DNA of 64,000 nt. Source: Pseudomonadota bacterium (GTDB lineage: Bacteria > Pseudomonadota > Gammaproteobacteria > Burkholderiales > Burkholderiaceae_E). Location: contig JAEWGX010000112.1 in NCBI GenBank assembly GCA_023388075.1, forward strand, positions 9,510 through 73,509. Reading direction: 5' to 3'. Shown piece by piece: positions 44,559-52,877 of the stretch. The first letter of the stretch is position 1, and each line of letters begins with the position of its first letter. The position numbers and the translations under genes are program-made. Below the pieces are notes generated by a model. It saw only the letters and a program-made list of their open reading frames with translations. It made no database searches and was not told where the DNA came from.

Positions 44559-45461
44559 GTGCGCAATGTCATGGCGAGACTCTTTTCACTCGAGCAGTGG
44601 GGAGTCGGATGGGCCCGGGCGGACATCCTGGACTTCGTCGAACGGCCGGGAGACGTCGATTTCACCTGGCTGTTCCGCCCGTCGCGTGACGAATTTCTCG
44701 CCGACCCCTTCGGATTGGAGCGTGACGGCAAGCTGACGATCCTTGCCGAGCACCTGCGATGGGGTGAGCCGGGGACGATCGTCACGGTCGACGTCGCGAA
44801 CGGCTCCGGCATTTCCGAGGTGCTGAATACCGGCAGGCACCTCTCCTATCCGTTCGTCGTCGAGGACGATGGCAAGCGGTGGATCTGCCCCGAGCAGGCC
44901 GAGGCCGCTCGTGTCGCGCTGTACCGGCTGCTCGACGACTCGCGAGTCGCGGCGACGGCCGAGATCGAGTTGCTGAACCTTGCCCTGCGCGATCCGACCC
45001 TGCTGCGCCGGGACGGCCGCTGGTGGATGTTCGGCACGGTGGAGCCCTCGGCCAACACGCAGGAGCTGATGCTGTTTCACGCGGAGGATCTCGCGGGCCC
45101 CTGGCAGCCGCACCCGATGAATCCGATCGCGTCCGGGTTCGCCAACTGCCGGCCCGCCGGTCGCATCATCTCCCGCAACGGCCGGCTGTTGCGGCCGGCG
45201 CAGGACAGCTCGGTGACCTACGGCGGCGCGCTGGTGCTCAACGAGATCGTCAGCCTCACGCCGGCGGAGTACCGGGAAAAGGAGCTCCGTCGCATCTTCC
45301 CGTCGGAGCTGCCCGGCGCCGCTGCCGACGGCCTCCATCATGTCGACTACACCGAGTCCTACGTGCTGATCGACAGCAAGGTGTTCCGGTGGCACCCCCT
45401 GGCGTGGTGGCTGAAGCTTCGGGAGAAGCGGCGGCAGCGGGCCCTGGCGGACGCCTCCTGA
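44559..45461 (+). CDS. Five-bladed propeller protein resembling the GINT1 N-terminal domain
   Basis: A 300-residue protein with repeated W..DP and GRWWMFGTVE motifs: FLADPFGLERDGKLTILAEH, ALRDPTLLRRDGRWWMFGT, NCRPAGRIISRNGRLLRPAQ. These look like GH43/32-type beta-propeller blades and the domain at the N terminus of glucosamine-inositolphosphorylceramide transferase and bacterial surface-glycan proteins. Function is unknown. GTG 44559 follows GGGAGGGGG; ATG 44571 is in frame. Divergent from the glycosyltransferase gene, suggesting a shared glycan role. Confidence 0.6.
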   Translation: MRNVMARLFSLEQWGVGWARADILDFVERPGDVDFTWLFRPSRDEFLADPFGLERDGKLTILAEHLRWGEPGTIVTVDVANGSGISEVLNTGRHLSYPFVVEDDGKRWICPEQAEAARVALYRLLDDSRVAATAEIELLNLALRDPTLLRRDGRWWMFGTVEPSANTQELMLFHAEDLAGPWQPHPMNPIASGFANCRPAGRIISRNGRLLRPAQDSSVTYGGALVLNEIVSLTPAEYREKELRRIFPSELPGAAADGLHHVDYTESYVLIDSKVFRWHPLAWWLKLREKRRQRALADAS

Positions 45462-45497
45462 CCTGAGCGGGCGGCGGCGACGTCCGCAGGCGCCGCG

Positions 45498-46181
45498 TCA
45501 CCGGTCCGGTGGCCGTATGGTCTCCGGTCGCAGGACGCCTTGCGCGCAGAGCTGGAGGAGCAGCGCCTGCGCCCGCGTGCGGATGCTGCTGTCGATGATG
45601 AACGCCAGATCCCGCGGGTGGTCGACATCCCGCGAGATGCCGGGAAGCTCGACGACTTCCGGTTCGATCCCCAGGGCCCGCGCCGCTCTCAGATGGTGGG
45701 TGAAGCTGTCGGCGCCGTAGCGAAGCGGGACCAGGCCGGGCGGCGCGCAGACCACGGCGTTGGAGCCGTCCCGGTCATGGGAAGGAACAATGGTGAAGCG
45801 GCGTTGGGAAGGGGAGGCAGCGAGGGCGTCGAGCTCGTTCGCGGTGACCAGGGGGACGTCGGCCGGTAGCATGAGCGCCGCTTCGACGCCTTCGTGCGCC
45901 AGGCTTCGCATGGCGGCATTGGCCACGGCGGTGTGCCCCTCGGTCGCTGCGTCCTCGATGATCCGCAGGCCGCGCGCCCGCGCAACGCACTGGGCGAACG
46001 GATCCGCCGTGAGCAGGGCGATGCCGGCCAGGCCGGGTGTCGACTGCACGGCATCGAGCACGTCGAGCAGCATGGCCTGGGCAAGGCGGGAGCGATCGGG
46101 CTGCGAGAGCACGCCCGCAAGCCGCTGCTTCGCCTGGGAGAGGTCTTTGACTGGCACGCAGGCCCAGAGACGGTTGCTCAT
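45498..46181 (-). CDS. cofC: Phospholactate/phosphoglycerate guanylyltransferase (CofC/FbiD-like), F420 biosynthesis
   Basis: A 227-residue nucleotidyltransferase. The CofC pattern is strong: WACVPVKDLSQAKQRLAGVL (nucleotide-binding start), MLPADVPLVTANEL (metal Asp), SHDRDGSNAVVCAPP, the YGADSFTHHLRAA segment and RDVDHPRDL. CofC activates 2-phospholactate, PEP or 3-phosphoglycerate with GTP to start the F420 side chain. F420 is unusual in betaproteobacteria, though one Paraburkholderia 3PG-F420 system is known. No cofD, cofE or cofG/H lie in the window. It is 78 bases from the catabolic cluster, which encodes an LLM-class oxidoreductase. Confidence 0.82.
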   Translation of the reverse strand: MSNRLWACVPVKDLSQAKQRLAGVLSQPDRSRLAQAMLLDVLDAVQSTPGLAGIALLTADPFAQCVARARGLRIIEDAATEGHTAVANAAMRSLAHEGVEAALMLPADVPLVTANELDALAASPSQRRFTIVPSHDRDGSNAVVCAPPGLVPLRYGADSFTHHLRAARALGIEPEVVELPGISRDVDHPRDLAFIIDSSIRTRAQALLLQLCAQGVLRPETIRPPDR

Positions 46182-46259
46182 GTTCGCCCACCCGAACGGA
46201 CCGGCGAACGCCGGTCCTGCCCTTGGCCACTTCCATCAGCCGCCGAGCGACGACCGTGC

Positions 46260-47429
46260 TCAGTCGATCCGGTACTTTCGCAGCTTCTCTTCGTTCACGG
46301 TGATGCCCAGACCGGGGCCATCCGGAACCACCAGGTGCCCGTTCTCGTAGACAAACGGCTCCTCGATGATGTCGTCCATGTACTTGCGGCCGGCCGTCTG
46401 CGTGCGTTGCGTCTGCGCGGTCGACGTCACCGGTATCGTGCCCGCCAGCGTGACCTCGGGGCAGGACGCTGCGAGATGCAGGTTGGCGGCGTTGCCGATC
46501 CCCATTTCACCCGACCCGTTGATGTCGCTCTGCATGCGATGGGCGCCGGCAACGGTCAGGAGCCGCTTGGCCTTCCACAGCCCGCCCGGCTTGGTGTAGT
46601 AGGTCGAGATGTACTGCGCCGCTTCCAGCCTGGCAATCCGCACCACGTCGCGTTCGGTCCAGACGCTCTCGTCGGCCATCACCGGCACGGGGCAGCGTCG
46701 CGCCACTTGCGCGAGCTCCTCCACGCCGTCGACCAGCTGCTCCGCGTAGGCGATACCCGCCGACTGCATGCGCACGATGGTGTCCACCGCCTCCTTCCAG
46801 GAGCGATAGCCCTGGTTCGCGTCGACGCGGATGGCCACCTTGTCTCCCACCGCGCGGCGAACCGACTCCACCAGCTTCACGTCGCGATCCGGATCAACGC
46901 CGATCTTCAGCTTCAGCGTGAGGATCCCCTCCTGCGCGACCCGGACGGCCTCGTCGACGGCGACATCGATGTCCATGAGACCGATGCTGTGGGCAAGCTC
47001 GACCCGGTCCCGATACTTCCCTCCCAGGAGCTGGTAGACGGGCAGCGAGAGCGTGCGACCGACGGCATCGAGGATGCCGACCTCCAGTGCCGCCTTTGCA
47101 TAGGAGTGGCCACGCACCGCGCGATTCATCGCTTGATGCACGAGCTCCAGGCGGCGAACGTCGACGCCCTCGAGCGCGGGCACGAGGTGCGACGCGAGCA
47201 TCGAGACGACGGTTTCCGGCGTCTCTCCGTACCGGCTGCCGTCGTCGCCTCCCCAGGTCTGGATGGGTTGGCATTCGCCCCAGCCGACGCAGCCATTGGT
47301 CAGGCGCACGCGGACCACGACATAGCCTCGTCCGGCCGCCGCGGTCAGCCCGGCCCAGAAATGGGGGCGGCGCGTGGGCAGGGCGACGACGAACGTCTCG
47401 ACGCTTTCGAGCGACAGCTCCTCGCTCAC
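46260..47429 (-). CDS. Enolase-superfamily enzyme, muconate-cycloisomerase/dipeptide-epimerase subgroup
   Basis: A 389-residue enolase-superfamily protein. The base pair KxK is K173 and K175 (LTLKLKIG), metal ligands are D203 (RVDANQGY), E230 (AYAEQ) and D253 (VMADES), and K280 is in the position of the second catalytic lysine. This K..K layout marks the muconate lactonising / acid racemase subgroup, not mandelate racemase (which uses His). It abstracts an alpha proton from a carboxylate. GTG 47429 overlaps the stop of the M24 gene. Real substrate unknown. Confidence 0.85.
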   Translation of the reverse strand: MSEELSLESVETFVVALPTRRPHFWAGLTAAAGRGYVVVRVRLTNGCVGWGECQPIQTWGGDDGSRYGETPETVVSMLASHLVPALEGVDVRRLELVHQAMNRAVRGHSYAKAALEVGILDAVGRTLSLPVYQLLGGKYRDRVELAHSIGLMDIDVAVDEAVRVAQEGILTLKLKIGVDPDRDVKLVESVRRAVGDKVAIRVDANQGYRSWKEAVDTIVRMQSAGIAYAEQLVDGVEELAQVARRCPVPVMADESVWTERDVVRIARLEAAQYISTYYTKPGGLWKAKRLLTVAGAHRMQSDINGSGEMGIGNAANLHLAASCPEVTLAGTIPVTSTAQTQRTQTAGRKYMDDIIEEPFVYENGHLVVPDGPGLGITVNEEKLRKYRID

Positions 47430-48574
47430 TTTCCTACCTCGATCAGGGAGTCGTTGTTGACGATGGTTCCGGTGATGTGCTCGAACCCGTTCGCCGTGAT
47501 GGTGTACATGTCCTCGGTGTGGAAGCCGGCGTCGCCGGGCAGCATGTACAGGGGCTCCATCGTGAACGTGAAGTTCGGCGCGAAGACGATGTCCCGCGAG
47601 TCCGTGATGTAGGGCTCCTCGTGAATCGTCTGGCCGATGCCATGGCCGAGGAAGCGCAGCGTCGGCTCGATCCCGTGGCCGCGGCATACCTGCACGTACT
47701 TGAGGTAGAGCTCGCGTACCGCGAGGCCCGGGCGCAGCATCGCCTTGCATTGCTCCCGTGCGTCGATCAGCCGTGCGTAGATGTCGCGGTGCCGATCCTG
47801 GGGCTTTCCGACCACGAGCGTCCGGGTCACGTTGGAGCGGTAGTTGTCCAGGTCGCCCAGGACTTCGATCCGGACGATGTCTCCGGGCTCCAGCTTCTTG
47901 TCCGTTGTCCCGCAGTTGGTCACCGAGCCGTTCACTCCGGATCCGACGCGGTACTTCACGTTGGTGGAACCGCCTTCGATCATTCCCGTCATGAGCTGGC
48001 TCGCGATCTCGAGCTCGGTCATCCCCGGACGGATCCGGGCGAACACCTCCCGCATGACGGATTCGGTCAGCTCGCCCACTCTGCGCAGCGTGGCGATCTC
48101 CTCGGCGGTCTTCCGCATCCGCGCCTCGAAATAGAGGTCCTTGCAGGCCACGAAGCGCGCGTCGGGCAGTCGTTCCTTCAGGCGAAGGAAATCCTGGGCC
48201 GGCAGGAAATCCATCTCGATCCCGATCGTGCCGCCGGCGGCGCCGGCCTCGATCAGCGCGTCGGCGAGGAGGTCGGCCGCGTCCTGGTTGAACTGGTCAT
48301 AGGGCCGCACGTCCTTGAAACGCGAGCGCGCCTTGGCTTGCGCTTCCTCGACCGAGACCACGATCTGGCACGCGAAACGCTCTCCGGCGAGCACGGAGAT
48401 GGTTCGCCGGAACCGGTTGGTGGCGTGGCTCGGGACCAGGAAGCCCGCGGTGTAGGTGACATTGTCCTGGGACAGCGCGACCAGCGCATCCATGCCGGCA
48501 GCGCGCGCCGCCTGGCGGAGCCGCGCGAACACTTCGTGTTCCGCCACGGCGCCTTCACTGACTGAAGCATTCAT
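47426..48574 (-). CDS. M24-fold hydrolase, creatinase-like, with altered metal ligands
   Basis: A 382-residue pita-bread-fold protein with an N-terminal creatinase domain and a C-terminal M24 domain (about 155-382). Xaa-Pro aminopeptidases use two Asp, one His and two Glu as metal ligands. Here the Asp positions are E237 (IVRIEVLGD) and N248 (YRSNVTRT), whereas H311/H318 (GHGIGQTIHEEP), E340 (TMEPL) and E354 (HTEDMY) remain. Creatinase, which cleaves C-N bonds without metal, also lacks the Asp ligands. An amidinohydrolase or amide-cleaving role fits the catabolic setting; a peptidase is possible. Confidence 0.8.
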   Translation of the reverse strand: MNASVSEGAVAEHEVFARLRQAARAAGMDALVALSQDNVTYTAGFLVPSHATNRFRRTISVLAGERFACQIVVSVEEAQAKARSRFKDVRPYDQFNQDAADLLADALIEAGAAGGTIGIEMDFLPAQDFLRLKERLPDARFVACKDLYFEARMRKTAEEIATLRRVGELTESVMREVFARIRPGMTELEIASQLMTGMIEGGSTNVKYRVGSGVNGSVTNCGTTDKKLEPGDIVRIEVLGDLDNYRSNVTRTLVVGKPQDRHRDIYARLIDAREQCKAMLRPGLAVRELYLKYVQVCRGHGIEPTLRFLGHGIGQTIHEEPYITDSRDIVFAPNFTFTMEPLYMLPGDAGFHTEDMYTITANGFEHITGTIVNNDSLIEVGK

Positions 48575-48644
48575 CGGGGATTGGATCCTTGAAAGTCGAG
48601 TGGCAATGAGATCACAAGATCACATCTACTGCCAAGTGTTCCGA

Positions 48645-48663
48645 TATGCGTAACAGACGCATA
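48645..48663. promoter_or_regulatory. Inverted repeat in the divergent catabolic promoter region
   Basis: TATGCGT (48645-48651) and ACGCATA (48657-48663) are perfect seven-base arms around AACAG. The repeat sits between the divergent M24 and hydroxyacid oxidase genes and could be an operator for the GntR regulator encoded at 49979. Confidence 0.4.
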
Positions 48664-48740
48664 ATTTCTTGCATCGTCCAGGAAGTTCTGGCATCGTGCG
48701 CCCTGGTCGCCAAGAATGATTCTTTTCGGCCTGGTTTCAT

Positions 48741-48752
48741 CTGTGATCACAG
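48741..48752. promoter_or_regulatory. Perfect palindrome CTGTGATCACAG, candidate operator
   Basis: A 12-base perfect palindrome 38 bases before the oxidase ATG. Two direct ATCACA copies occur near 48610-48624, close to the M24 start, matching one half of the palindrome. This spacing on both sides of a divergent promoter suggests coordinated control. Confidence 0.4.
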
Positions 48753-48789
48753 CGGGCGAATCAAGGCCGCCCGGCAAGACAGCAGGGGT

Positions 48790-49938
48790 ATGGCTCCAAA
48801 CCCAGTCAGCATCGATGACATTCGCGTGGACGCTCGCCGGAAGCTTCCCCGCATGCTGTTCGATTTCGTCGATGGCGGGGCGCTGGACGAGGTCACTCGC
48901 GGCCGCAACCGCGATGCCTACGACCGCTGGTACCTGAAGCCGGGCGTGCTGAGGCCCACCGAGGACCGGGACCAGTCCGTGGAGATCTTCGGGCACCGCC
49001 TGCGATCCCCAGTGATGCTCGCGCCCACCGGCGGCTCGGGGCTGCTCTGGCCGCGTGGAGAATGCGAGGCCGCTCGTGCCGCAGGCGAGTCCGGCACGGT
49101 GATGTGCGTGAGCGCGGGTGCAACCCAGACCATCGAAGCGGTGGCCGCGGCAGGCGAGGGTCCCAAGTGGCTGCAACTGTTCGTCTATCGCGACCGCTCC
49201 CTCACGGAGCAGTTCATCGGAAGAGCCACCGCCAGCGGATACCACGCCCTCTGCCTGACGGTCGACGCCCCGGTCAGCGGACGGCGCGAACGCGATCTTC
49301 GCAATGGCTTCTCCCTGAACCCCAAGCCGTCGTTCGGAACGATCGTCGACACCCTGCGCCACATCGGCTGGTGGTTGCGGATGGCGCGCCAACCGCGCGT
49401 CTCCCTGCCCAACTTCCGGAAGGAAGGCACGGCTGACTTCGTCAGCATTGCCGCCTACGCCGCGAGCGTGCTCAGCTCGACGGTGACGTTCGACGACGTC
49501 CGCTGGGTCCGAGGCCTCTGGGCGGGACCCCTGGTCGTCAAGGGCGTCCTCGAGCCGGAGGACGCGAGCAGGCTCGTGGACCTCGGAGTCGACGGGATCC
49601 AGGTCTCGAATCACGGAGGCCGGCAGTTCGACGGCGTGCCCGGAACCTTGGAGATGCTTCCCGCGGTGGTCGCAGCGGTCGGCGGTCGGGTGCCGGTGTT
49701 CCTGGACGGCGGGATCCGTCGGGGAACCGACGTCCTGAAGGCGGTTGCGCTCGGGGCAAAGGCCTGCTGCATCGGACGAGCCCACCTGTGGGGGCTCGCC
49801 TCCAAAGGCGGCGAGGGCGTGAAGCAGGTTCTCGACATTCTCTTCCGCGAGATCGACCAGGCGATGGCGTACGGCGGATGGCAGACGCTGTCGGACGTCC
49901 ACGCCGGCAGCGTCCTGCCTTACCCACCTGGCCGGTAG
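48790..49938 (+). CDS. FMN-dependent alpha-hydroxy-acid oxidase/dehydrogenase
   Basis: A 382-residue member of the lactate/glycolate/mandelate oxidase family. Active-site residues are K251 (LVVKGVLEPED), H275 and R278 (VSNHGGRQFDG), with the FMN phosphate site in FLDGGIRRGTDVLKA. It oxidises an L-2-hydroxy acid to the 2-oxo acid. An insert around 175-215 (LRHIGWWLRMARQ) resembles the loop that tethers mandelate dehydrogenase to the membrane. ATG 48790 was chosen because the upstream in-frame stretch is not conserved and contains the operator-like repeats. Confidence 0.88.
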   Translation: MAPNPVSIDDIRVDARRKLPRMLFDFVDGGALDEVTRGRNRDAYDRWYLKPGVLRPTEDRDQSVEIFGHRLRSPVMLAPTGGSGLLWPRGECEAARAAGESGTVMCVSAGATQTIEAVAAAGEGPKWLQLFVYRDRSLTEQFIGRATASGYHALCLTVDAPVSGRRERDLRNGFSLNPKPSFGTIVDTLRHIGWWLRMARQPRVSLPNFRKEGTADFVSIAAYAASVLSSTVTFDDVRWVRGLWAGPLVVKGVLEPEDASRLVDLGVDGIQVSNHGGRQFDGVPGTLEMLPAVVAAVGGRVPVFLDGGIRRGTDVLKAVALGAKACCIGRAHLWGLASKGGEGVKQVLDILFREIDQAMAYGGWQTLSDVHAGSVLPYPPGR

Positions 49939-49978
49939 CGGCCCCGACCTCGCACGGAAATCCCGGATCCCAACGAAC

Positions 49979-50788
49979 ATGTCCACCGCCAGGAAACCCC
50001 GTGCCGTCCTTGGCCGATTCATCGCCTCGGACTATCAGCCGACCGCACTGCGCGCCCATGTGTACGCCGAGCTCCGGCGCGCGCTCCTGGACGGTGTTTT
50101 CGTCCCCGGCGAGACCCTGTCCCTTCGTTCGATCGCAGATGCGCTGGGGACGAGCCCGATGCCGGTGCGCGAGGCGGTCGGGCGGCTCGTTGCCGAAGGC
50201 GCGCTCGAGATCAGTGACCGCCGCACCATCGCCTTGCCCTTTCTCACCCGGGAGCAGTTCGAGGAGTTGAGCGAGCTGCGGATCGAGCTGGAAGGATCGA
50301 TCACGGAACGTTCCGTGCGGCGCAATGGCGGCAATCTCGCCCCCGCGCTCGAGGAGCTCGAGCAGCGATCGGTCGTGGCGAGGCGACGCAGCCTCACCGA
50401 GCGCCTGGCGCTCAATCGCCAGTTTCACTTCACGATCTATCGCGCGGCGGGCTGCGAGCTTCGCCTGCGCATCATCGAGCTTCTCTGGCTGCAGAGCGCG
50501 TCGCTGATCCACATGTCGCTTGCCAAGGCGAGCCCCCAGGCAGCCGGCCAGAACCACCGGGCGCTGATCGCTGCCGTGAAGGCGGGCGACCCGCTGGGCG
50601 CCCGTCGCGCGGTCGAAGCCGACATCGACGAAACCTACCAGCACCTGCTGGCAATCACGGCGTTTCCCACGGAAAGACCGGGCGCGGTTCCCGGCCCGAC
50701 ACAGCCGTCGGGTGCGACCTCGGCAGCGGGGTTGTCGAGCTCCGCGCTCGGAGCCTTGGGCGGGCCAAGGGAAGGGGGGCTGCAGTGA
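49979..50788 (+). CDS. GntR-family transcriptional regulator (FCD domain)
   Basis: A 269-residue regulator: winged helix (ALRAHVYAELRRALLDG, then ALGTSPMPVREAVGRL recognition helix) and an FCD effector domain (ELRIELEGSITERSVR, LNRQFHFTIYRAAG, AGQNHRALIAAVKAGD). The last 40 residues are low-complexity. It probably senses a pathway acid and controls the divergent cluster. The start overlaps nothing; the end overlaps tctB by four bases. Confidence 0.9.
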   Translation: MSTARKPRAVLGRFIASDYQPTALRAHVYAELRRALLDGVFVPGETLSLRSIADALGTSPMPVREAVGRLVAEGALEISDRRTIALPFLTREQFEELSELRIELEGSITERSVRRNGGNLAPALEELEQRSVVARRRSLTERLALNRQFHFTIYRAAGCELRLRIIELLWLQSASLIHMSLAKASPQAAGQNHRALIAAVKAGDPLGARRAVEADIDETYQHLLAITAFPTERPGAVPGPTQPSGATSAAGLSSSALGALGGPREGGLQ

Positions 50789-51327
50789 CGACCGATCGTC
50801 CCGGGCCAGACTCGTCGGCGTCGTCCCGCTCGACGGAGACGGTTGTCGACAGGGCCTGCGGCGCCCTCATCGGCGGATTCGGCGTGCTGGTCCTCGCGGC
50901 CACGAGCGGCCTGGAGGCGGCAACGGAGCTCGGCATCGGACCTGGCTACTTCCCGCGGCTGTGCGGGTCGATCCTGGTCGCCCTGGGCTTCGCCATCTTC
51001 GCGCTGACCTTCCGGCGCGGCAGGCGGCCTTCGGTGGAATCGGTCGTCCTGGATGTCGGAGAGCTGTCGCAACCCGGCAAGGTCGGACAGTTCGTCGCCC
51101 GGGCACTGATCATCACGGCAAGCGTGCTGGCCTTCGCATTCTCGCTCGAGCGCCTGGGGCTGGTCGTCTCGACGATCGCGCTGATCCTGATCGCGAGTCG
51201 CGCGTCGGGAGATCTCGGCATGCGTGCCTCGCTCCTGCTGGCTTCGATCCTCGCCGCACTCGCGTCGCTCGTCTTCATCTACGGGCTGAACCTTCCCGTG
51301 TCGGCCTTTCCCAGGCTGATCGACTAG
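50785..51327 (+). CDS. tctB: Tripartite tricarboxylate transporter small permease TctB
   Basis: A 180-residue TctB with four hydrophobic segments; the ELGIGPGYFPRLCGSILVALG motif after the first helix is diagnostic. It supports TctA in sodium-driven uptake of a carboxylate. GTG 50785 overlaps the regulator stop. Confidence 0.9.
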   Translation: MTTDRPGPDSSASSRSTETVVDRACGALIGGFGVLVLAATSGLEAATELGIGPGYFPRLCGSILVALGFAIFALTFRRGRRPSVESVVLDVGELSQPGKVGQFVARALIITASVLAFAFSLERLGLVVSTIALILIASRASGDLGMRASLLLASILAALASLVFIYGLNLPVSAFPRLID

Positions 51328-51338
51328 GACGCCGGCTT

Positions 51339-52838
51339 TTGGAACTGATCGACAACATCTGGCTCGGCCTCTCGGTTGCCGCGACCCCGGAGAACCTGCT
51401 CCTCTGCCTGCTCGGATGCCTGCTCGGAACGGTGATCGGCGTGCTGCCCGGCATCGGTCCGCTGGCAACGATGGCGATGCTCCTGCCGGTGACGTTCCAT
51501 CTGGCGCCGGCGGGTGCGCTGATCGTCCTTGCGGGCGTCTACTACGGCGCCCAGTATGGCGGCTCGACGACCGCCATCCTGCTCAACCTCCCCGGCGAGG
51601 CATCCGCCGTCGTCACCTGCCTGGACGGGCATGCGATGGCGCGGCAAGGACGCGGCGGGATCGCGCTGGCGACAGCCGCGCTGAGCTCGCTCATCGCGGG
51701 CTGCCTGACGACCGTGCTGATCGCGACGGCTGCGCCGGCGCTCGCGAACGTCGCGCTCCTCTTCCAGTCGGCCGACTACGTCGCCGTGCTCGTGCTCGGG
51801 CTGGTCGCGGCCGTTGCCCTGTCACAGGGTTCGCTGCTCAAGGCGATCGCCGGCATCCTCATCGGCGTCACGCTGGGTCTCGTCGGGACCGACATCAGCA
51901 CCGGCGAGCACCGGCTCACCTTCGGCCTGCCGACGCTGATCGACGGCCTCGACTTCGTCCCCATCGCGATGGGTCTCTTCGGCATCGCCGAGATCGTCTC
52001 CAACCTGAACACGACCGATGGCAAGGGCGTCCCGCCGGTGGCGATCACGAGGATCTGGCCGAACCTCAAGGAGCTCGCGAGCATGGTCAAGCCGGCGCTG
52101 CGGGGCACCGTGGTGGGGTCGGCATTCGGTCTGCTGCCGGGCGGGGGCCCGACGATCGCCGCGTTCTCTTCATACAGCTTCGAGAAGAAGGTCTCCAAGA
52201 CACCCGGTGCGTTCGGCAAGGGCGAGCTGGCAGGTGTCGCATCGCCGGAGGCCGCGAACAACGCCGCCGCCCAGGCTTCCTTCATCCCCATGCTGAGCCT
52301 CGGCATTCCGCCGAGCGCGCTCATGGCGCTCATGATCGGCGCGATGATGATTCACGGCATCACGCCCGGGCCTTCGTTCATCGACAAGCAGCCCCAGCTC
52401 TTCTGGAGCCTGGTGGTGAGCATGTGGATCGGCAATATGATCCTCGTGCTCCTCAACCTTCCGCTCATCAGGGTCTGGATCCTGCTGCTGCGCGTTCCGT
52501 ATCGCATCCTTTTCCCGGGGATCCTGCTGCTGTGCTGCATCGGCACCTACAGCGTCAGCAACAGCATTTCCGATGTGGTGATCATGGCGGTCTTCGGCTT
52601 CGTCGGCTGGATCTTCAAGCTCATGCGAGTCGAACCCGCACCCATTCTCATGGGGCTCGTCCTCGGGCCCATGCTGGAAGAGAACCTTCGGCGCGCGCTC
52701 GGTGTTTCCGGGGGCGATGCGATGGTGTTCCTAGAACGTCCGATCAGCGCGACCCTGCTCACGGTCGCGGCCCTGATCCTGATCCTAGCTGCCCTGCCCG
52801 CCGTTCGTGTCAAGCGGGACAAGGTTTTCGTGGAGTAG
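51339..52838 (+). CDS. tctA: Tripartite tricarboxylate transporter large permease TctA
   Basis: A 499-residue polytopic permease. GVLPGIGPLATMAMLLPVT, YYGAQYGGSTTAILLNLPGE and SAFGLLPGGGPTIAAFSSY are conserved TctA motifs. TTG 51339 gives ELIDNIWLGLSVA, the normal N terminus, 11 bases after tctB. It completes a full TctABC set with the Bug gene that follows. Confidence 0.93.
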   Translation: MELIDNIWLGLSVAATPENLLLCLLGCLLGTVIGVLPGIGPLATMAMLLPVTFHLAPAGALIVLAGVYYGAQYGGSTTAILLNLPGEASAVVTCLDGHAMARQGRGGIALATAALSSLIAGCLTTVLIATAAPALANVALLFQSADYVAVLVLGLVAAVALSQGSLLKAIAGILIGVTLGLVGTDISTGEHRLTFGLPTLIDGLDFVPIAMGLFGIAEIVSNLNTTDGKGVPPVAITRIWPNLKELASMVKPALRGTVVGSAFGLLPGGGPTIAAFSSYSFEKKVSKTPGAFGKGELAGVASPEAANNAAAQASFIPMLSLGIPPSALMALMIGAMMIHGITPGPSFIDKQPQLFWSLVVSMWIGNMILVLLNLPLIRVWILLLRVPYRILFPGILLLCCIGTYSVSNSISDVVIMAVFGFVGWIFKLMRVEPAPILMGLVLGPMLEENLRRALGVSGGDAMVFLERPISATLLTVAALILILAALPAVRVKRDKVFVE

Positions 52839-52877
52839 CGCTCTCTCTGTCGTCAATCGTCCAGGAAGGAAAACTGT

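Noticed and set aside
48646..48789. A 48-residue N-terminal extension of the hydroxyacid oxidase from ATG 48646
   Set aside because: The extension is not conserved in the family, and the stretch contains the palindrome and inverted repeat expected of a control region.
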